A DNA stretch of 64,000 bases from an uncultured Finegoldia sp. (GCF_900766215.1 NZ_CAAFUQ010000089.1:1-64000), one strand, 5' to 3'. Positions 37,231-46,295 are shown, counted from the stretch's first letter. The notes: generated from the sequence alone by a model not told the origin. Numbers and translations are program-made.

Positions 37231-37258
37231 AATAGGCACTATTTGTGTCTATTTTTTT
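37231..37258 (+). terminator. Rho-independent terminator
   Basis: AATAGgCAC and GTGtCTATT flank TATTT and run into seven T residues, ending the lipoprotein genes. Confidence 0.82.
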
Positions 37259-37311
37259 GTTTTATGATAGAATAATCATATAAATAATAATTTAATAGTG
37301 AAGGAGTAACA

Positions 37312-39687
37312 ATGAATAAACAAACACTAGCCGAAATTCTAGCGGTAACGATATCTTTATCATCAGCTATCGCACCTATTAGCACAATTGCTGCACATGA
37401 ACAAAATACTCAGATTTCAAGTAGTATGAGCAACAAAACGCTAACGAACGAACAATTAAAGAAGGAAATATCAAAATTACAAAATGAAATCAACCAACAA
37501 AAGCAAACACTAAAACAAAAAAACGATTCGATACCAGGATTAGAGAATAAAATACAACAAGATAAAGTCAATTTAAAAAATTTAAAAGAATTAAAGTTTA
37601 CACTAGATATAAACAAGACTAATTACGAAAAATCAATCGAGGATACAACTAAAGATTGTAATGATGTAAAATCTAAATTGGATAAAGCAAAATCACAGTC
37701 GATAGGATTATCTCCATCTGAACAACAAAGATTAAACGAATTATCTAAAACTTATGAAAATGAGGAACTTGACGGTCTAAGATTTTATAAATCTTTAAAT
37801 GATAAAGACATCAATGAAGATATAAAATTTTATGATAGACATCCGTCCACAGCTGTACCAGGTAAATCAAATTTAGACATGGCTTTGATGGATAGAGAAA
37901 ATAGTGCATTAGCTTTAAATAATCAGATAATATCAGCAAAAATGTTAATTAAAGCTAATGAAAGAAGAATTCAGTATGGACTTAAGCCGATTAATACATC
38001 AGCTTATATTCAATTTAACACTCAAGTAAAACTTGAAGGCGATAAAAGAATATATTATCATTATGATGCTGGAAAAGGGCTTTATGATTTGTTTGAAAAT
38101 CTTTTGTTTGGCGGAGACTCACCTTCCACACAAGATTGGCAAATAAATCTTGATAATTATTTTAAAGGTTGCTATGAGCTCGAAAAAAGAGTTTTTGATT
38201 ATATCATTAATAAATTATATCCTGGAACTACTTTTAATTCTCTTGAAGAAAAATATAGATTTTATGAAAATCATATAAATGAAATGGAAAATGAAGCAAC
38301 TAAATTGAACGAGCAAATTGGACATTATACAAATCTATTGCTTACTAATATAGATTTTGTGCTTCAAGGAATGGCTACTTCTAACGACTTTGTCAATAAT
38401 ACATTCTTATACGAAGAATTTGTAAGACTTAATCACTTGTCTGAGCCAATCCCTCCTCAACAATTGCTAAATCAATTAGAGGCTTTTAAAAGAAATGACA
38501 CGGCTTTACGAAACGAATATAAAGCTTTATTAGCTAAGAAAAATGGTCAATCAAATCAAGCAAAATTAGTTGCTCAATTAGAAAATCAATTAAAAGAATT
38601 GACTCAAAAACTTTCCAAATTAAAATCTAATTTGGATGATACCGAAAAAAATTTAAAAGACACTCAAAATAAAATTGGCAATGTTGAACAATCTATAAAA
38701 CAAAATACATCAACACTTAATTCAACGAAGAATGAAATTAAAGCTTTGGTTGAAGATTTAAATACAAAAATAGAGCAAATAAATGATATGAAAAGAAAAA
38801 TCAAAGATTCTAATAAGCTTGATTATGTAAAAGATCCTACTATTCCTTCAGATCCAATAAGATTTTCGGGAAGAGATAGGGTTAAAACTTCAATTGAAGT
38901 AAGCAAAAAATCGTTCGTCGATTCTAATTATGTAATCTTAGCAAGTGGTGCAAATTATCCAGATGCTCTTGTATCATCTTCACTTTCTAAAATGTTGGAT
39001 TGTCCGATAATTTTAACAGACAAGGATAAATTAAGAGATGATGTACAAGCTGAATTGCAAAGATTAAATGCTAAAAATATAATTTTAGTCGGTGGTAAAA
39101 GTTCAATATCAGATAAGGTGAAGTCTGATTTGTATGCATATAATGTTGAAAGAATTGCTGGCCACTCTAGATATGAAACATCAAGTTTAGTGTATGAAAA
39201 GTTAATCAAACTTGGACTAAAAACAAATGATGTTGTGGTGACTTCAGGAGAAATTTTCGCTGATGCATTATCTGCAGGATCAATTTCTTGTAAAAACAGT
39301 ACCCCTATTTTATTAGTCGAAAAAAACAAAATACCTGATTGTATTAAAAAGCATTTGAAAAACAATAACGCAATCATTGTAGGAGGAGAATTTTCCGTAT
39401 CAAAATCTGTTCAAAATAAAATTAAAAACTCAATCAGACTCAACGGAAAAAACAGATATGAAACATCATTAAAGGTTGCCAATTATGCTTATAAAAACCC
39501 TGAAAAGTTAATATTAGCATCAGGAGATGATTATCCAGACGCTCTTATAGCATCTGTAGTGTCTAATAGAATGAAGGCTCCTATAATACTTTCACCAAAA
39601 AATTCAACTGATTATGTTAAGGATAATATCAACAGTAAGACTATTTATATTGTAGGTGGCGAAAAATCAATATACTATAATAAATAA
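37312..39687 (+). CDS. Coiled-coil cell-wall protein with three CWB2 repeats
   Basis: This 791-aa exported protein has a signal-like N-terminus (residues 1-28), a coiled coil (about 43-115), a helical middle domain (about 120-400) that I do not recognise, a second coiled coil (about 400-510), and three CWB2 repeats (about 520-790; RFSGRDRVKTSIEVSKKS, RIAGHSRYETSSLV, RLNGKNRYETSLKV). CWB2 repeats bind anionic wall polymers without a sortase. The N-terminal domain probably faces the environment; no enzyme motif is visible. The CWB2 module is like that of the subtilase at 24958. Confidence 0.87.
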   Translation: MNKQTLAEILAVTISLSSAIAPISTIAAHEQNTQISSSMSNKTLTNEQLKKEISKLQNEINQQKQTLKQKNDSIPGLENKIQQDKVNLKNLKELKFTLDINKTNYEKSIEDTTKDCNDVKSKLDKAKSQSIGLSPSEQQRLNELSKTYENEELDGLRFYKSLNDKDINEDIKFYDRHPSTAVPGKSNLDMALMDRENSALALNNQIISAKMLIKANERRIQYGLKPINTSAYIQFNTQVKLEGDKRIYYHYDAGKGLYDLFENLLFGGDSPSTQDWQINLDNYFKGCYELEKRVFDYIINKLYPGTTFNSLEEKYRFYENHINEMENEATKLNEQIGHYTNLLLTNIDFVLQGMATSNDFVNNTFLYEEFVRLNHLSEPIPPQQLLNQLEAFKRNDTALRNEYKALLAKKNGQSNQAKLVAQLENQLKELTQKLSKLKSNLDDTEKNLKDTQNKIGNVEQSIKQNTSTLNSTKNEIKALVEDLNTKIEQINDMKRKIKDSNKLDYVKDPTIPSDPIRFSGRDRVKTSIEVSKKSFVDSNYVILASGANYPDALVSSSLSKMLDCPIILTDKDKLRDDVQAELQRLNAKNIILVGGKSSISDKVKSDLYAYNVERIAGHSRYETSSLVYEKLIKLGLKTNDVVVTSGEIFADALSAGSISCKNSTPILLVEKNKIPDCIKKHLKNNNAIIVGGEFSVSKSVQNKIKNSIRLNGKNRYETSLKVANYAYKNPEKLILASGDDYPDALIASVVSNRMKAPIILSPKNSTDYVKDNINSKTIYIVGGEKSIYYNK

Positions 39688-39689
39688 AC

Positions 39690-39720
39690 CAAAATCGGCT
39701 CTTAGTGAGCCGATTTTTTT
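39690..39720. terminator. Bidirectional terminator
   Basis: AAATCGGCTC and GAGCCGATTT flank TTAGT, with a T-run on the plus strand and A-rich sequence on the other side. It separates the CWB2 gene from the convergent zinc operon. Confidence 0.9.
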
Positions 39721-42022
39721 AAATGTTTGCTGAGTTTGTCTCAGTTGTTTCTTTGTTATTTTCTGTAGGAAGATTTTGTTTTTCTTCTGAATTTTGTTTT
39801 TTGTTTTCTTTATTTTCTTGTTGTTTTTCTTCTGATTTATCTTCTGGTTTTTTATCTTCTACAGGTTTTTTGTTTGTTGCTTCAGCTGTTTCTTTTTCAC
39901 CAATTTCTTCTTCTGTTTCTTCAACTGTTTCTTCTTCTTGTTTTTCAAGCTCTTCGTCACTTGGTATTTGAGGAAGTTGTCCTTTGAAGATTATTTCTCC
40001 GTTTTTCTTTTCAAATTGACTTATATGGAAACTATTTGTTGTATCTTTAGTGTAAATGTCGACAGTTTCTTGTCCTATTGAGAAGATTCTTGATGGATCG
40101 TTTATTTTATAGTGAGATTTCAAGAATTCTATTATTTCTTCGATATTCAAGTCTGATTTGTATGTCAAATCTTCTTGTGGATGTTGGAACTTGTATTTCA
40201 ATGTTGCAACTACATCTTTTGCTGTGAATCCTTTCAATGCTCCAGATTTTTCCATTTTTACCAAATCTTTTATGCTTATTGCATGGTAGTGGTCTCCATG
40301 TAGCCAGTAAAATACGTTGTCTTGTTTGTCTTCTGTTCCCATGATTGCGATTCCATCAGTCAATTTTCCATATCCTGTCATGTTTCGTAGATTGTCGTTT
40401 AATACTGCTTCGATTCCTTCGACTTTGTTAGCTTTTATGTCGTCATAGTTGAATACATCTGTGTCTTCTACTTCTACATTTCCTACGTCGATGTAATCTT
40501 TGATATATTCTGCATTTGGGTAGTGATCTTTCGGATTTACTCTGACTACTGCGATTTCTTCATCTCCTCTGTACAAATGCCAATGATCTTTGTGGTCTAC
40601 GATTTTTGTGATATTTTCTGGCCATTTGAATTCATTATCGTTTTGTGAATTATTGTTTTGTGAATTATTGTGGCTTCCTTCATAATTTCCAAAATAAGCA
40701 TTTGGATAAAGGTCTTGTGGGTTGGTGTATGTTATTGCTTCGTTTCCGTTAGAGTCGTAAATGTGATAGTGGTCTTCGTGTTTTAAAATTTTTACGATGT
40801 CAAATCTGTTAATTTCATTTACTGTTCCATCTTTTCCCAAAACTTTGGTTATTTTTAGTTCTTGTATTTTTTGTTCTCTTGTTTTTTCTGTTGGTTGTTC
40901 TTTTTTGTCTGGTTTATTGTTTTGTGGTGTGTCTGTTGGGTTTTCAGGCAGATTTTCTTGTGGTGTGTTGTCTTTGTTGTCTTTTCTTGGTTGTTGTGGT
41001 TGTTGTGTGTGACTACCTGTATATATTCCAACAGCTACATCTGGATACTTGGAAGATGGATCTTCATAAGTTATGAATTCTTCTCCATTTTTTGTGTAGA
41101 TGTGCCAATGATCGCCGTGTTTTAGAATCTTGACTACATTGTGTTTTTTCTTCTTGTCTTCTACTTTTACAAGCTTTTCGTCTTTTATTAGCTTGTCTGA
41201 ATTTTGTTTGGCGAGAGTTTTCTTAGAAGATTGTTTTTGTTTTTGTTTTTGTCTATCTTCTCTGATGATTTTTTCAATCATTTGTTTTCTGTTGGCGTGA
41301 GTTCCAACGTACTGTCCATACTCTGCGTTTGGATACAAGCTTCGTGGGTCTGTGTATGACACGAATTCATTACCTTTTGATGTGTAGATGTGATAATGAT
41401 CACCGTGTTTTAAGATTTTGATAACTCTTTCGTCATTTTTTTCAATTGTTTGTTTTATTTTTTGTTTTTCGTGTGCTATTGTTCTAGCATCCATTCTTTT
41501 GTTATTGTGTTTTCTGTGATCACCGTGACTTCCTACATATTTTCCTACTTTTATGTGTGGAAACATTGCTGATGGGTCTTCGTAAGTTAGATATTCTCCA
41601 CCATTTCTTAAGTAAACATGCCAGTGATCGCCGTGTTTTTTGATTGCAACGACATTTTGACCTTTGAGTCTATTTTTACCAACAACGCTGACCATTTCTA
41701 AGTTGGATGTGTTTTGTAATTTATTAGGGTCTTTGTATGTGATTTTTTCCCTGCCGTCTTTGGTGAACACATGCCAATGGTCTCCGTGTTTTACGATTTT
41801 TGCGATATCTTCTTTTTTGATTTCAGAATCTATCAACACTTCTGTCGTCTTGTCTTTTTTTATTGTAGATTGTTTGTTGCTGTCAGTTGTTTGTTCAACT
41901 TTTTTTGCAGATTCGTTTGTTTGCTCTGATTTTTTTTCTGGTTTAGAAAAAAGTGAACATGAACTTAAAATGGTTGAGCATAAAACCACAGCCAATATTA
42001 TTTTTTTATTACTATTTTTCAT
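39719..42022 (-). CDS. Polyhistidine-triad (Pht-like) zinc-binding lipoprotein
   Basis: This 767-aa lipoprotein has a signal peptide with lipobox ILSSC and seven HxxHxH motifs (HGDHWHVF, HGDHWHVY, HGDHYHIY, HGDHWHIY, HEDHYHIY, HKDHWHLY, HGDHYHAI). Each of the first five sits in a module like [ILV]KHGDHWH...ITYEDPxxxYPnxxxGxYxGSH. It resembles streptococcal Pht proteins, which scavenge zinc at the surface and pass it to an AdcA-type binder. The C-terminus is a Glu/Lys-rich tail. I use the ATG at 42022 with GGAGT upstream. It is the last gene of the znuACB operon, 8 bp after znuB. Confidence 0.92.
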   Translation of the reverse strand: MKNSNKKIILAVVLCSTILSSCSLFSKPEKKSEQTNESAKKVEQTTDSNKQSTIKKDKTTEVLIDSEIKKEDIAKIVKHGDHWHVFTKDGREKITYKDPNKLQNTSNLEMVSVVGKNRLKGQNVVAIKKHGDHWHVYLRNGGEYLTYEDPSAMFPHIKVGKYVGSHGDHRKHNNKRMDARTIAHEKQKIKQTIEKNDERVIKILKHGDHYHIYTSKGNEFVSYTDPRSLYPNAEYGQYVGTHANRKQMIEKIIREDRQKQKQKQSSKKTLAKQNSDKLIKDEKLVKVEDKKKKHNVVKILKHGDHWHIYTKNGEEFITYEDPSSKYPDVAVGIYTGSHTQQPQQPRKDNKDNTPQENLPENPTDTPQNNKPDKKEQPTEKTREQKIQELKITKVLGKDGTVNEINRFDIVKILKHEDHYHIYDSNGNEAITYTNPQDLYPNAYFGNYEGSHNNSQNNNSQNDNEFKWPENITKIVDHKDHWHLYRGDEEIAVVRVNPKDHYPNAEYIKDYIDVGNVEVEDTDVFNYDDIKANKVEGIEAVLNDNLRNMTGYGKLTDGIAIMGTEDKQDNVFYWLHGDHYHAISIKDLVKMEKSGALKGFTAKDVVATLKYKFQHPQEDLTYKSDLNIEEIIEFLKSHYKINDPSRIFSIGQETVDIYTKDTTNSFHISQFEKKNGEIIFKGQLPQIPSDEELEKQEEETVEETEEEIGEKETAEATNKKPVEDKKPEDKSEEKQQENKENKKQNSEEKQNLPTENNKETTETNSANI

Positions 42023-42030
42023 TTTTACTC

Positions 42031-42822
42031 CTATTTTCTCTTTATTATTAATGAAATTATCAACCAAACGACTGATAACAATACAATTACAGATCCCGGT
42101 CTAAGGTTTAATGCATACGATATGAAAAGACCCAAATACACGAAAATAACCGAAAATATTATTGAAACGATTAGTGTGTTCTTGTAAGTTTTGGTGTATT
42201 GCATAGCGCTAATACTCGGTAATACAAGTAGTGATGACACTATAAGTGAGCCTATTGTTTTCGCTGAAATTGATATAGCTATTGCCGACAAAAATGTCAC
42301 GCAAAAATTTATAAATTTTATATTAATCCCCAATATGCTAGCAGCTTTCTGATCGAAAATACTCAAGTACAAGCTTTTGTACAATAGGCTATAAGAAATC
42401 AAAACGAAAGCTGACACAGCTATTACCAAATAAAATTCTTCATCACTTATGGTTACAATTGATCCAAACAAATAAGATGAGATGCTGTTGGTGTTTTTCA
42501 CCATGGATGAAAATATTCCTGCAAGACCAATGGATGCTGCAAGTATTATAACCGTTGATATTTCCTGATATGATTTCAATCTATTTCTGATAACTTCAAT
42601 AGACAGCCCCGCAAAAACACACGCGATGATTGCCGCCAACAGTGGATTGAATCCCAATGCAAGTCCAATAGTTAGTCCTGCAAGTGATGAATGAGAAAGC
42701 GTATCTCCAATCATCGATAGCCTTTTTAATAGAACGACCTGTCCCATACAGGGAAGTATTATTGCTATCAACCCTCCAACGATGAATGCTCGTTGCATAA
42801 ATTCGTATTCAAATATATCCAT
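42031..42822 (-). CDS. znuB: Zinc ABC transporter permease
   Basis: This 263-aa integral membrane protein has about eight helices and the ABC-3 family pattern (MGQVVLLKRLSMIGDTLSHSSLAGL, GLALGFNPLLAA, and a late IGSLIVSSLLVLPSISAMQ). It imports zinc (or possibly Mn) with the ATPase 7 bp upstream and the binding lipoprotein. Zinc is favoured by the His-triad protein in the same operon and by the operator type. Confidence 0.92.
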   Translation of the reverse strand: MDIFEYEFMQRAFIVGGLIAIILPCMGQVVLLKRLSMIGDTLSHSSLAGLTIGLALGFNPLLAAIIACVFAGLSIEVIRNRLKSYQEISTVIILAASIGLAGIFSSMVKNTNSISSYLFGSIVTISDEEFYLVIAVSAFVLISYSLLYKSLYLSIFDQKAASILGINIKFINFCVTFLSAIAISISAKTIGSLIVSSLLVLPSISAMQYTKTYKNTLIVSIIFSVIFVYLGLFISYALNLRPGSVIVLLSVVWLIISLIIKRK

Positions 42823-42829
42823 ATTCTCC

Positions 42830-43492
42830 TCACAGACTAATCTCGTTATTATTAATTATCATTGACTTTTTATCTTTGATTTTAATAGCATAATCAATGT
42901 ATTTTTTCGCCAAATCAAGCTGATGAGTTATCACAACAACAGTTTTGTTTTGATTTTTGAGAGTTGACAAGTTTTGGAAAAATTCATCTGCAAACTTCTT
43001 GTCTATACCACTTGTAGGCTCGTCCAAGAAAATAATCTTCGCATCTTTTATAAGTGCCAGAACAATTCCAAGCCTTTGAAGTTGTCCACCAGACAATTCA
43101 TCCAATGCTTTTTTCCTGTGTTCGAAAAGCCCCACTTGTTTTAAATATATACTTGCATCAGTCTTTTTCTTCAAAAAAGACAAATGAATCTTCACAGCTT
43201 CCTCAATCGTAGTCGGAAAATTCCTATACGATAAAACAGAATTTTGGGAAATATATGCCAAATCTCTGAAATGATTATCCTCTTTTATATCAGTACCAAA
43301 AAGTTTTATCTCTCCATCGTAGTTATTGAGATTGTGCAAAATAAGATTCATCAAAGTAGACTTACCAGCGCCATTCTCACCAACTATTGCGACAAAATCT
43401 CCTTCTTTTACGGAAAAATTCACATTATCTAAAATCAGATTTTTGTCGTATGCAAAAGATAAATCACTGACAGAAATTACATCACTACTCAT
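42830..43492 (-). CDS. znuC: Zinc ABC transporter ATP-binding protein
   Basis: This 220-aa ATPase has Walker A (VGENGAGKST), the signature LSGGQLQRLG, Walker B (AKIIFLDEPTSGID) and a switch His in VVITHQLD. I place the start at the ATG at 43492 (MSSDVISVSDL), which overlaps the znuA end by 8 bp, with a weak GGAAG upstream. Confidence 0.92.
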   Translation of the reverse strand: MSSDVISVSDLSFAYDKNLILDNVNFSVKEGDFVAIVGENGAGKSTLMNLILHNLNNYDGEIKLFGTDIKEDNHFRDLAYISQNSVLSYRNFPTTIEEAVKIHLSFLKKKTDASIYLKQVGLFEHRKKALDELSGGQLQRLGIVLALIKDAKIIFLDEPTSGIDKKFADEFFQNLSTLKNQNKTVVVITHQLDLAKKYIDYAIKIKDKKSMIINNNEISL

Positions 43493-44429
43493 TAAAAGCT
43501 TCCACAAGTGATTTTAGATTTTCTTCCATAAGCTTCAAATATCCCTTGGCAACTTGATTTTCATCGAGATTTTCCATAGTGTACAAAGTAGATGTTTTCG
43601 TGTTGGTATTTTTTGCTAAAGTCTCTGCAACTTTTGGTGTAGCCTTTCCTTCAAAAAATATTGTAGAAATATGCTTATCCTTCACAAAATCAGCTATAGT
43701 TTTTAGTTGTTTTGCAGTAGGTTCATCCTCTGGAGAAATACCAGTCACAGCAACTTGTTTCAAACCATAATCATCTGCCAAATAATTAAATGCAGCATGA
43801 GAAACCACGAAATACTTCTCCTTGCTCTTTACCTTAGAAAGTTCTTGCTCGAATTTTTTATCCAACAAATCAAATTTTGCAGTAGAATCTTCTAAATTTT
43901 TCTTATAGAAATTTTCGTTTTCTGGATCAATCGAGGATACTTTCTCATAAATAGTATTCAACATTTTTTCAGCATTCTTTACTGAAAGCCAAGTGTGTGG
44001 ATTGATAGCTTTCATATCCGAACCTTCACTTGAAGAATCCAACAAAGTTAGCCCCTTAGATAAATCCAAAAACTTTCCATCATCATTCATAGATTTTTTC
44101 AAATCATCAACAAAAGACTCCATTCCAGCGCCATTGTAGACAACCAAATCTCCCTTTAAAATATCCTTCATATTATCTGTCGTAAGCTCGAATGAATGCG
44201 GCTCTTCGTTCGTCTTGATAATAGTCTTGACATCCATCTTGTCTTGTACAATCATCTTCGTCAAATCTGCTACAGGAAAAAATGTCGCATAAATTGTCTT
44301 CTTTCCACTGGTTTTGTTTGTATCTTCTTGTTTTGTGTCTTGAGTTTTTGAATCTTGTTTGCTACACGCAGTCACAAAAACCAAAACTAGCGCCAAAAGC
44401 ACCAATAATTTTCTAAAATTTTTTATCAT
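43485..44429 (-). CDS. znuA: Zinc-binding substrate-binding lipoprotein
   Basis: This 314-aa lipoprotein (lipobox VTACSKQ) belongs to cluster A-I metal binders. Likely metal ligands are H in EEPHSFELT, H in INPHTWLSV, H in VVSHAAFNYLADDYGL and an acidic residue near FFEGKATPK. It lacks the long His-rich loop of many ZnuA proteins, which the Pht-like protein may compensate for. I use the ATG at 44429, with AAGGAGG just upstream. It is the first gene of the operon. Confidence 0.93.
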   Translation of the reverse strand: MIKNFRKLLVLLALVLVFVTACSKQDSKTQDTKQEDTNKTSGKKTIYATFFPVADLTKMIVQDKMDVKTIIKTNEEPHSFELTTDNMKDILKGDLVVYNGAGMESFVDDLKKSMNDDGKFLDLSKGLTLLDSSSEGSDMKAINPHTWLSVKNAEKMLNTIYEKVSSIDPENENFYKKNLEDSTAKFDLLDKKFEQELSKVKSKEKYFVVSHAAFNYLADDYGLKQVAVTGISPEDEPTAKQLKTIADFVKDKHISTIFFEGKATPKVAETLAKNTNTKTSTLYTMENLDENQVAKGYLKLMEENLKSLVEAFNE

Positions 44430-44444
44430 TAATTCCTCCTTAAA

Positions 44445-44497
44445 TGCAAATGATTTGCAACAATTAATATAATACACCAATTGATAATGATTCACAA
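44445..44497 (-). promoter_or_regulatory. znu operon promoter with two Fur/Zur-type 7-1-7 sites
   Basis: On the minus strand TTGTGA (44497-44492) and TATTAT (44474-44469) are 17 bp apart. A 7-1-7 site TGATAAT-G-ATTCACA (44482-44496, 5 of 7 arm bases paired) overlaps the -35. A perfect 7-1-7 palindrome TGCAAAT-G-ATTTGCA (44445-44459) lies just downstream of the start point. The layout and 7-1-7 form are those of Fur-family operators, so zinc repression by Zur is likely. Confidence 0.72.
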
Positions 44498-44542
44498 GTA
44501 TTTTTTTAAATTTTTTAATTTCTACACAATTGCACACAAAAA

Positions 44543-44568
44543 ACGGTAAATCTCGTGTGAGACTTACC
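44543..44568 (-). terminator. Terminator of the YvrJ/DUF2922/DUF1659 cluster
   Basis: CGGTAA and TTACCG with an inner TCTC/GAGA stem are followed on the minus strand by TTTTTTG. Confidence 0.82.
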
Positions 44569-44611
44569 GTTTCGTTAGAAAAATTTTAGGAAATGATATA
44601 TGAAATTAAGG

Positions 44612-44758
44612 TTATCTGTTTAAGTTAGTGAGGATGGCGTTCAGCTTTTCAATGGAGATTTTGATGTCTTCTAATCTGGATTCAACTCTTATTAGAAGAA
44701 ATGCTGTCACTGAAATGGGAAAGCCGACGTTACCGACAAAACTTAAGAATTCGTCCAT
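44612..44758 (-). CDS. yvrJ: YvrJ family small protein
   Basis: This 48-aa gene is very short. It encodes MDEFLSFVGNVGFPISVTAF, then LLIRVESRLEDIKISIEKLN, ending LTNLNR and TAA. The N-terminal hydrophobic helix with FP and the ESRLEDI-like coil are hallmarks of the YvrJ family (PF12841). AAGGAT precedes the ATG. It is third in a cluster with DUF1659 and DUF2922 proteins, a common grouping in Firmicutes of unknown function. Confidence 0.88.
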   Translation of the reverse strand: MDEFLSFVGNVGFPISVTAFLLIRVESRLEDIKISIEKLNAILTNLNR

Positions 44759-44767
44759 TTGTTATCC

Positions 44768-44986
44768 TTATTGTATGTTCATTGGTTTTTTATCTACAGT
44801 TATTACATCTGCTGAGACTTTTTTGTTGTAGATATCTTTTTTGCCAGTGAATGTTTTTGCTTCTAAGATTTTGTCCATTACTTTGCTGATTTCTTGTTCA
44901 GTTTTCGCACGGTCATAGTTAGTTAAATTGATGGTCATTGTTTCATTTGAATCATTGCCTATTTTGATTTGTAAATATTCTTGCAT
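44768..44986 (-). CDS. DUF2922 family protein
   Basis: This 72-aa protein (MQEYLQIKIGNDSNETMTIN... ending DVITVDKKPMNI) matches the pattern of the DUF2922 family: a short beta-hairpin start, a helix with MDKILEAKTF and a final strand. It follows the DUF1659 gene by 11 bp and precedes yvrJ by 9 bp. Function unknown. Confidence 0.82.
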   Translation of the reverse strand: MQEYLQIKIGNDSNETMTINLTNYDRAKTEQEISKVMDKILEAKTFTGKKDIYNKKVSADVITVDKKPMNIQ

Positions 44987-44997
44987 TTAAATACCTC

Positions 44998-45183
44998 CTA
45001 AAGTTCTGTTTCTTCTACTACATACGCATGTTTTTCATCAGAATCTACTAATGAATTGATTGCATACGCTGCACTTTTCAAGTTTTCGTTAGTAACTGTT
45101 GATGATAAGTTACTGAAAGTTTTGGAACTTTTCTTTTGTGTTCCGTTTACATCATTTACTAAAGTGATTTTTAATTTTTTCAT
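44998..45183 (-). CDS. DUF1659 family protein
   Basis: This 61-aa protein (MKKLKITLVNDVNGTQKKSS ... SAAYAINSLVDSD) fits DUF1659. I use the ATG at 45183, which has GGGGGAG upstream, rather than six codons further up. It is the first gene of the cluster DUF1659-DUF2922-yvrJ. Function unknown. Confidence 0.82.
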   Translation of the reverse strand: MKKLKITLVNDVNGTQKKSSKTFSNLSSTVTNENLKSAAYAINSLVDSDEKHAYVVEETEL

Positions 45184-45290
45184 TTTCACTCCCCCTTTCA
45201 TTTATACATACATTTGTAGGAGAGTTATTACTATTCTGATTTGAAAAATTTGGGTATAATGTAATTAACACAAGAAAGGTTGTGAAATTT

Positions 45291-45689
45291 ATGAAAAGGT
45301 TATTTAAAATCCTACTTACAATTGTAATCGTCTACTTAATTGTTGGATGGACTGTTAATCATCCAGTTCAATATTTTTGTGGAAAACACAGGCTGTATTC
45401 TTTTATGGAACAGCAAGGAACTAATAAAGATAATATTTTGAAGATTTCATCAAGCTATAATTATAAAACTGGGGATTATGATTTTGATGTGATTTTTAAG
45501 GATGATCCATTGGTTGAATACAATTACAGTTATTATTTAACTAATTTTAGCTTATATAATTTGCCACATTTGTTTGAAGATACCAACAAAATCAGTGTTT
45601 CTATTTACGAATACGCTACTGGAAGTCCAATTGGTAACACTTATTTTAAAAAGGCAAAATACATGAAATACACTGATGGATGGTATTAG
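45291..45689 (+). CDS. DUF3139-type membrane-anchored protein (copy 2)
   Basis: This 132-aa paralogue of the gene at 23239 has an N-terminal anchor (KRLFKILLTIVIVYLIVGW), then NHPVQYFCGKHRLYSFMEQQ and VIFKDDPLVEYNYSYYL. A GTG three codons upstream is an alternative start. A TATAAT lies at 45255-45260. The next paralogue starts 9 bp after its stop. Function unknown; probably faces the outside of the membrane. Confidence 0.75.
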   Translation: MKRLFKILLTIVIVYLIVGWTVNHPVQYFCGKHRLYSFMEQQGTNKDNILKISSSYNYKTGDYDFDVIFKDDPLVEYNYSYYLTNFSLYNLPHLFEDTNKISVSIYEYATGSPIGNTYFKKAKYMKYTDGWY

Positions 45690-45698
45690 GAGGTAAAT

Positions 45699-46133
45699 AT
45701 GAAAAATAAATTATTCAAATTTATCAAAATAGTGATCTGTATTTTCGTGATTTACAATGTTGTGTGGTGGGTTGTTGATCATCCAATTCAAAACCATTTC
45801 GCAAACAAAAAACTTGACCAAGTCCTCGCTTTACAAGGAACCGACAGATCCAACATCAAATCAATAGAACAATATAGTGATACAAGTAAGAACACTACAT
45901 GTTTTACGATATATTTCAAAGATGATCCCAATACACAATATGAGTACCGTTATTTCTTGTACTCAAATGTTTATTTGAATCCTAGAAAAAATAACTACAA
46001 CAAGATGTTTTGTTTTGCTTATGATAAAAAATTAGAAAAAGAAAAAAACATGATAGACAATCACAATTACCTTGCAAGAAAGCCGTTTGCTGATTATATT
46101 AAGTATCAAAAATGTCTAAACACTTGGAAATAA
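45699..46133 (+). CDS. DUF3139-type membrane-anchored protein (copy 3)
   Basis: This 144-aa protein has a membrane anchor (KLFKFIKIVICIFVIYNVVW), DHPIQNHFANKKLDQVLALQ, and IYFKDDPNTQYEYRYFL, closely parallel to the preceding gene, so the two arose by tandem duplication. AGGAGG precedes the ATG. Confidence 0.76.
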   Translation: MKNKLFKFIKIVICIFVIYNVVWWVVDHPIQNHFANKKLDQVLALQGTDRSNIKSIEQYSDTSKNTTCFTIYFKDDPNTQYEYRYFLYSNVYLNPRKNNYNKMFCFAYDKKLEKEKNMIDNHNYLARKPFADYIKYQKCLNTWK

Positions 46134-46147
46134 TTCTCCACAAAACA

Positions 46148-46183
46148 AAAGCTCACCTAATAAGATGAGCTTGTTGTTTTTAT
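46148..46183 (+). terminator. Rho-independent terminator
   Basis: AGCTCA and TGAGCT arms around CCTAATAAGA lead into TGTTGTTTTT. Confidence 0.7.
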
Positions 46184-46295
46184 AAATTGTAGTAGCGCAA
46201 CGACTGCTGATAGAATGATTGCTACGTTGTAATCCAGTTGGTTTTTTCTATAAATGAAAAAATGGTATAATGTAATCAAATAAGCAGGTGATTTA

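Noticed and set aside
40797..41125. Several open frames opposite the Pht-like gene
   Set aside because: They mirror the His- and Lys-rich coding strand and have no start signals or family resemblance.
46184..46260. Possible small hydrophobic peptide on the minus strand (LDYNVAIILSAVVALLQFIK)
   Set aside because: It looks like a membrane peptide, but no start codon or ribosome binding site is present in frame, so it is at most a remnant.
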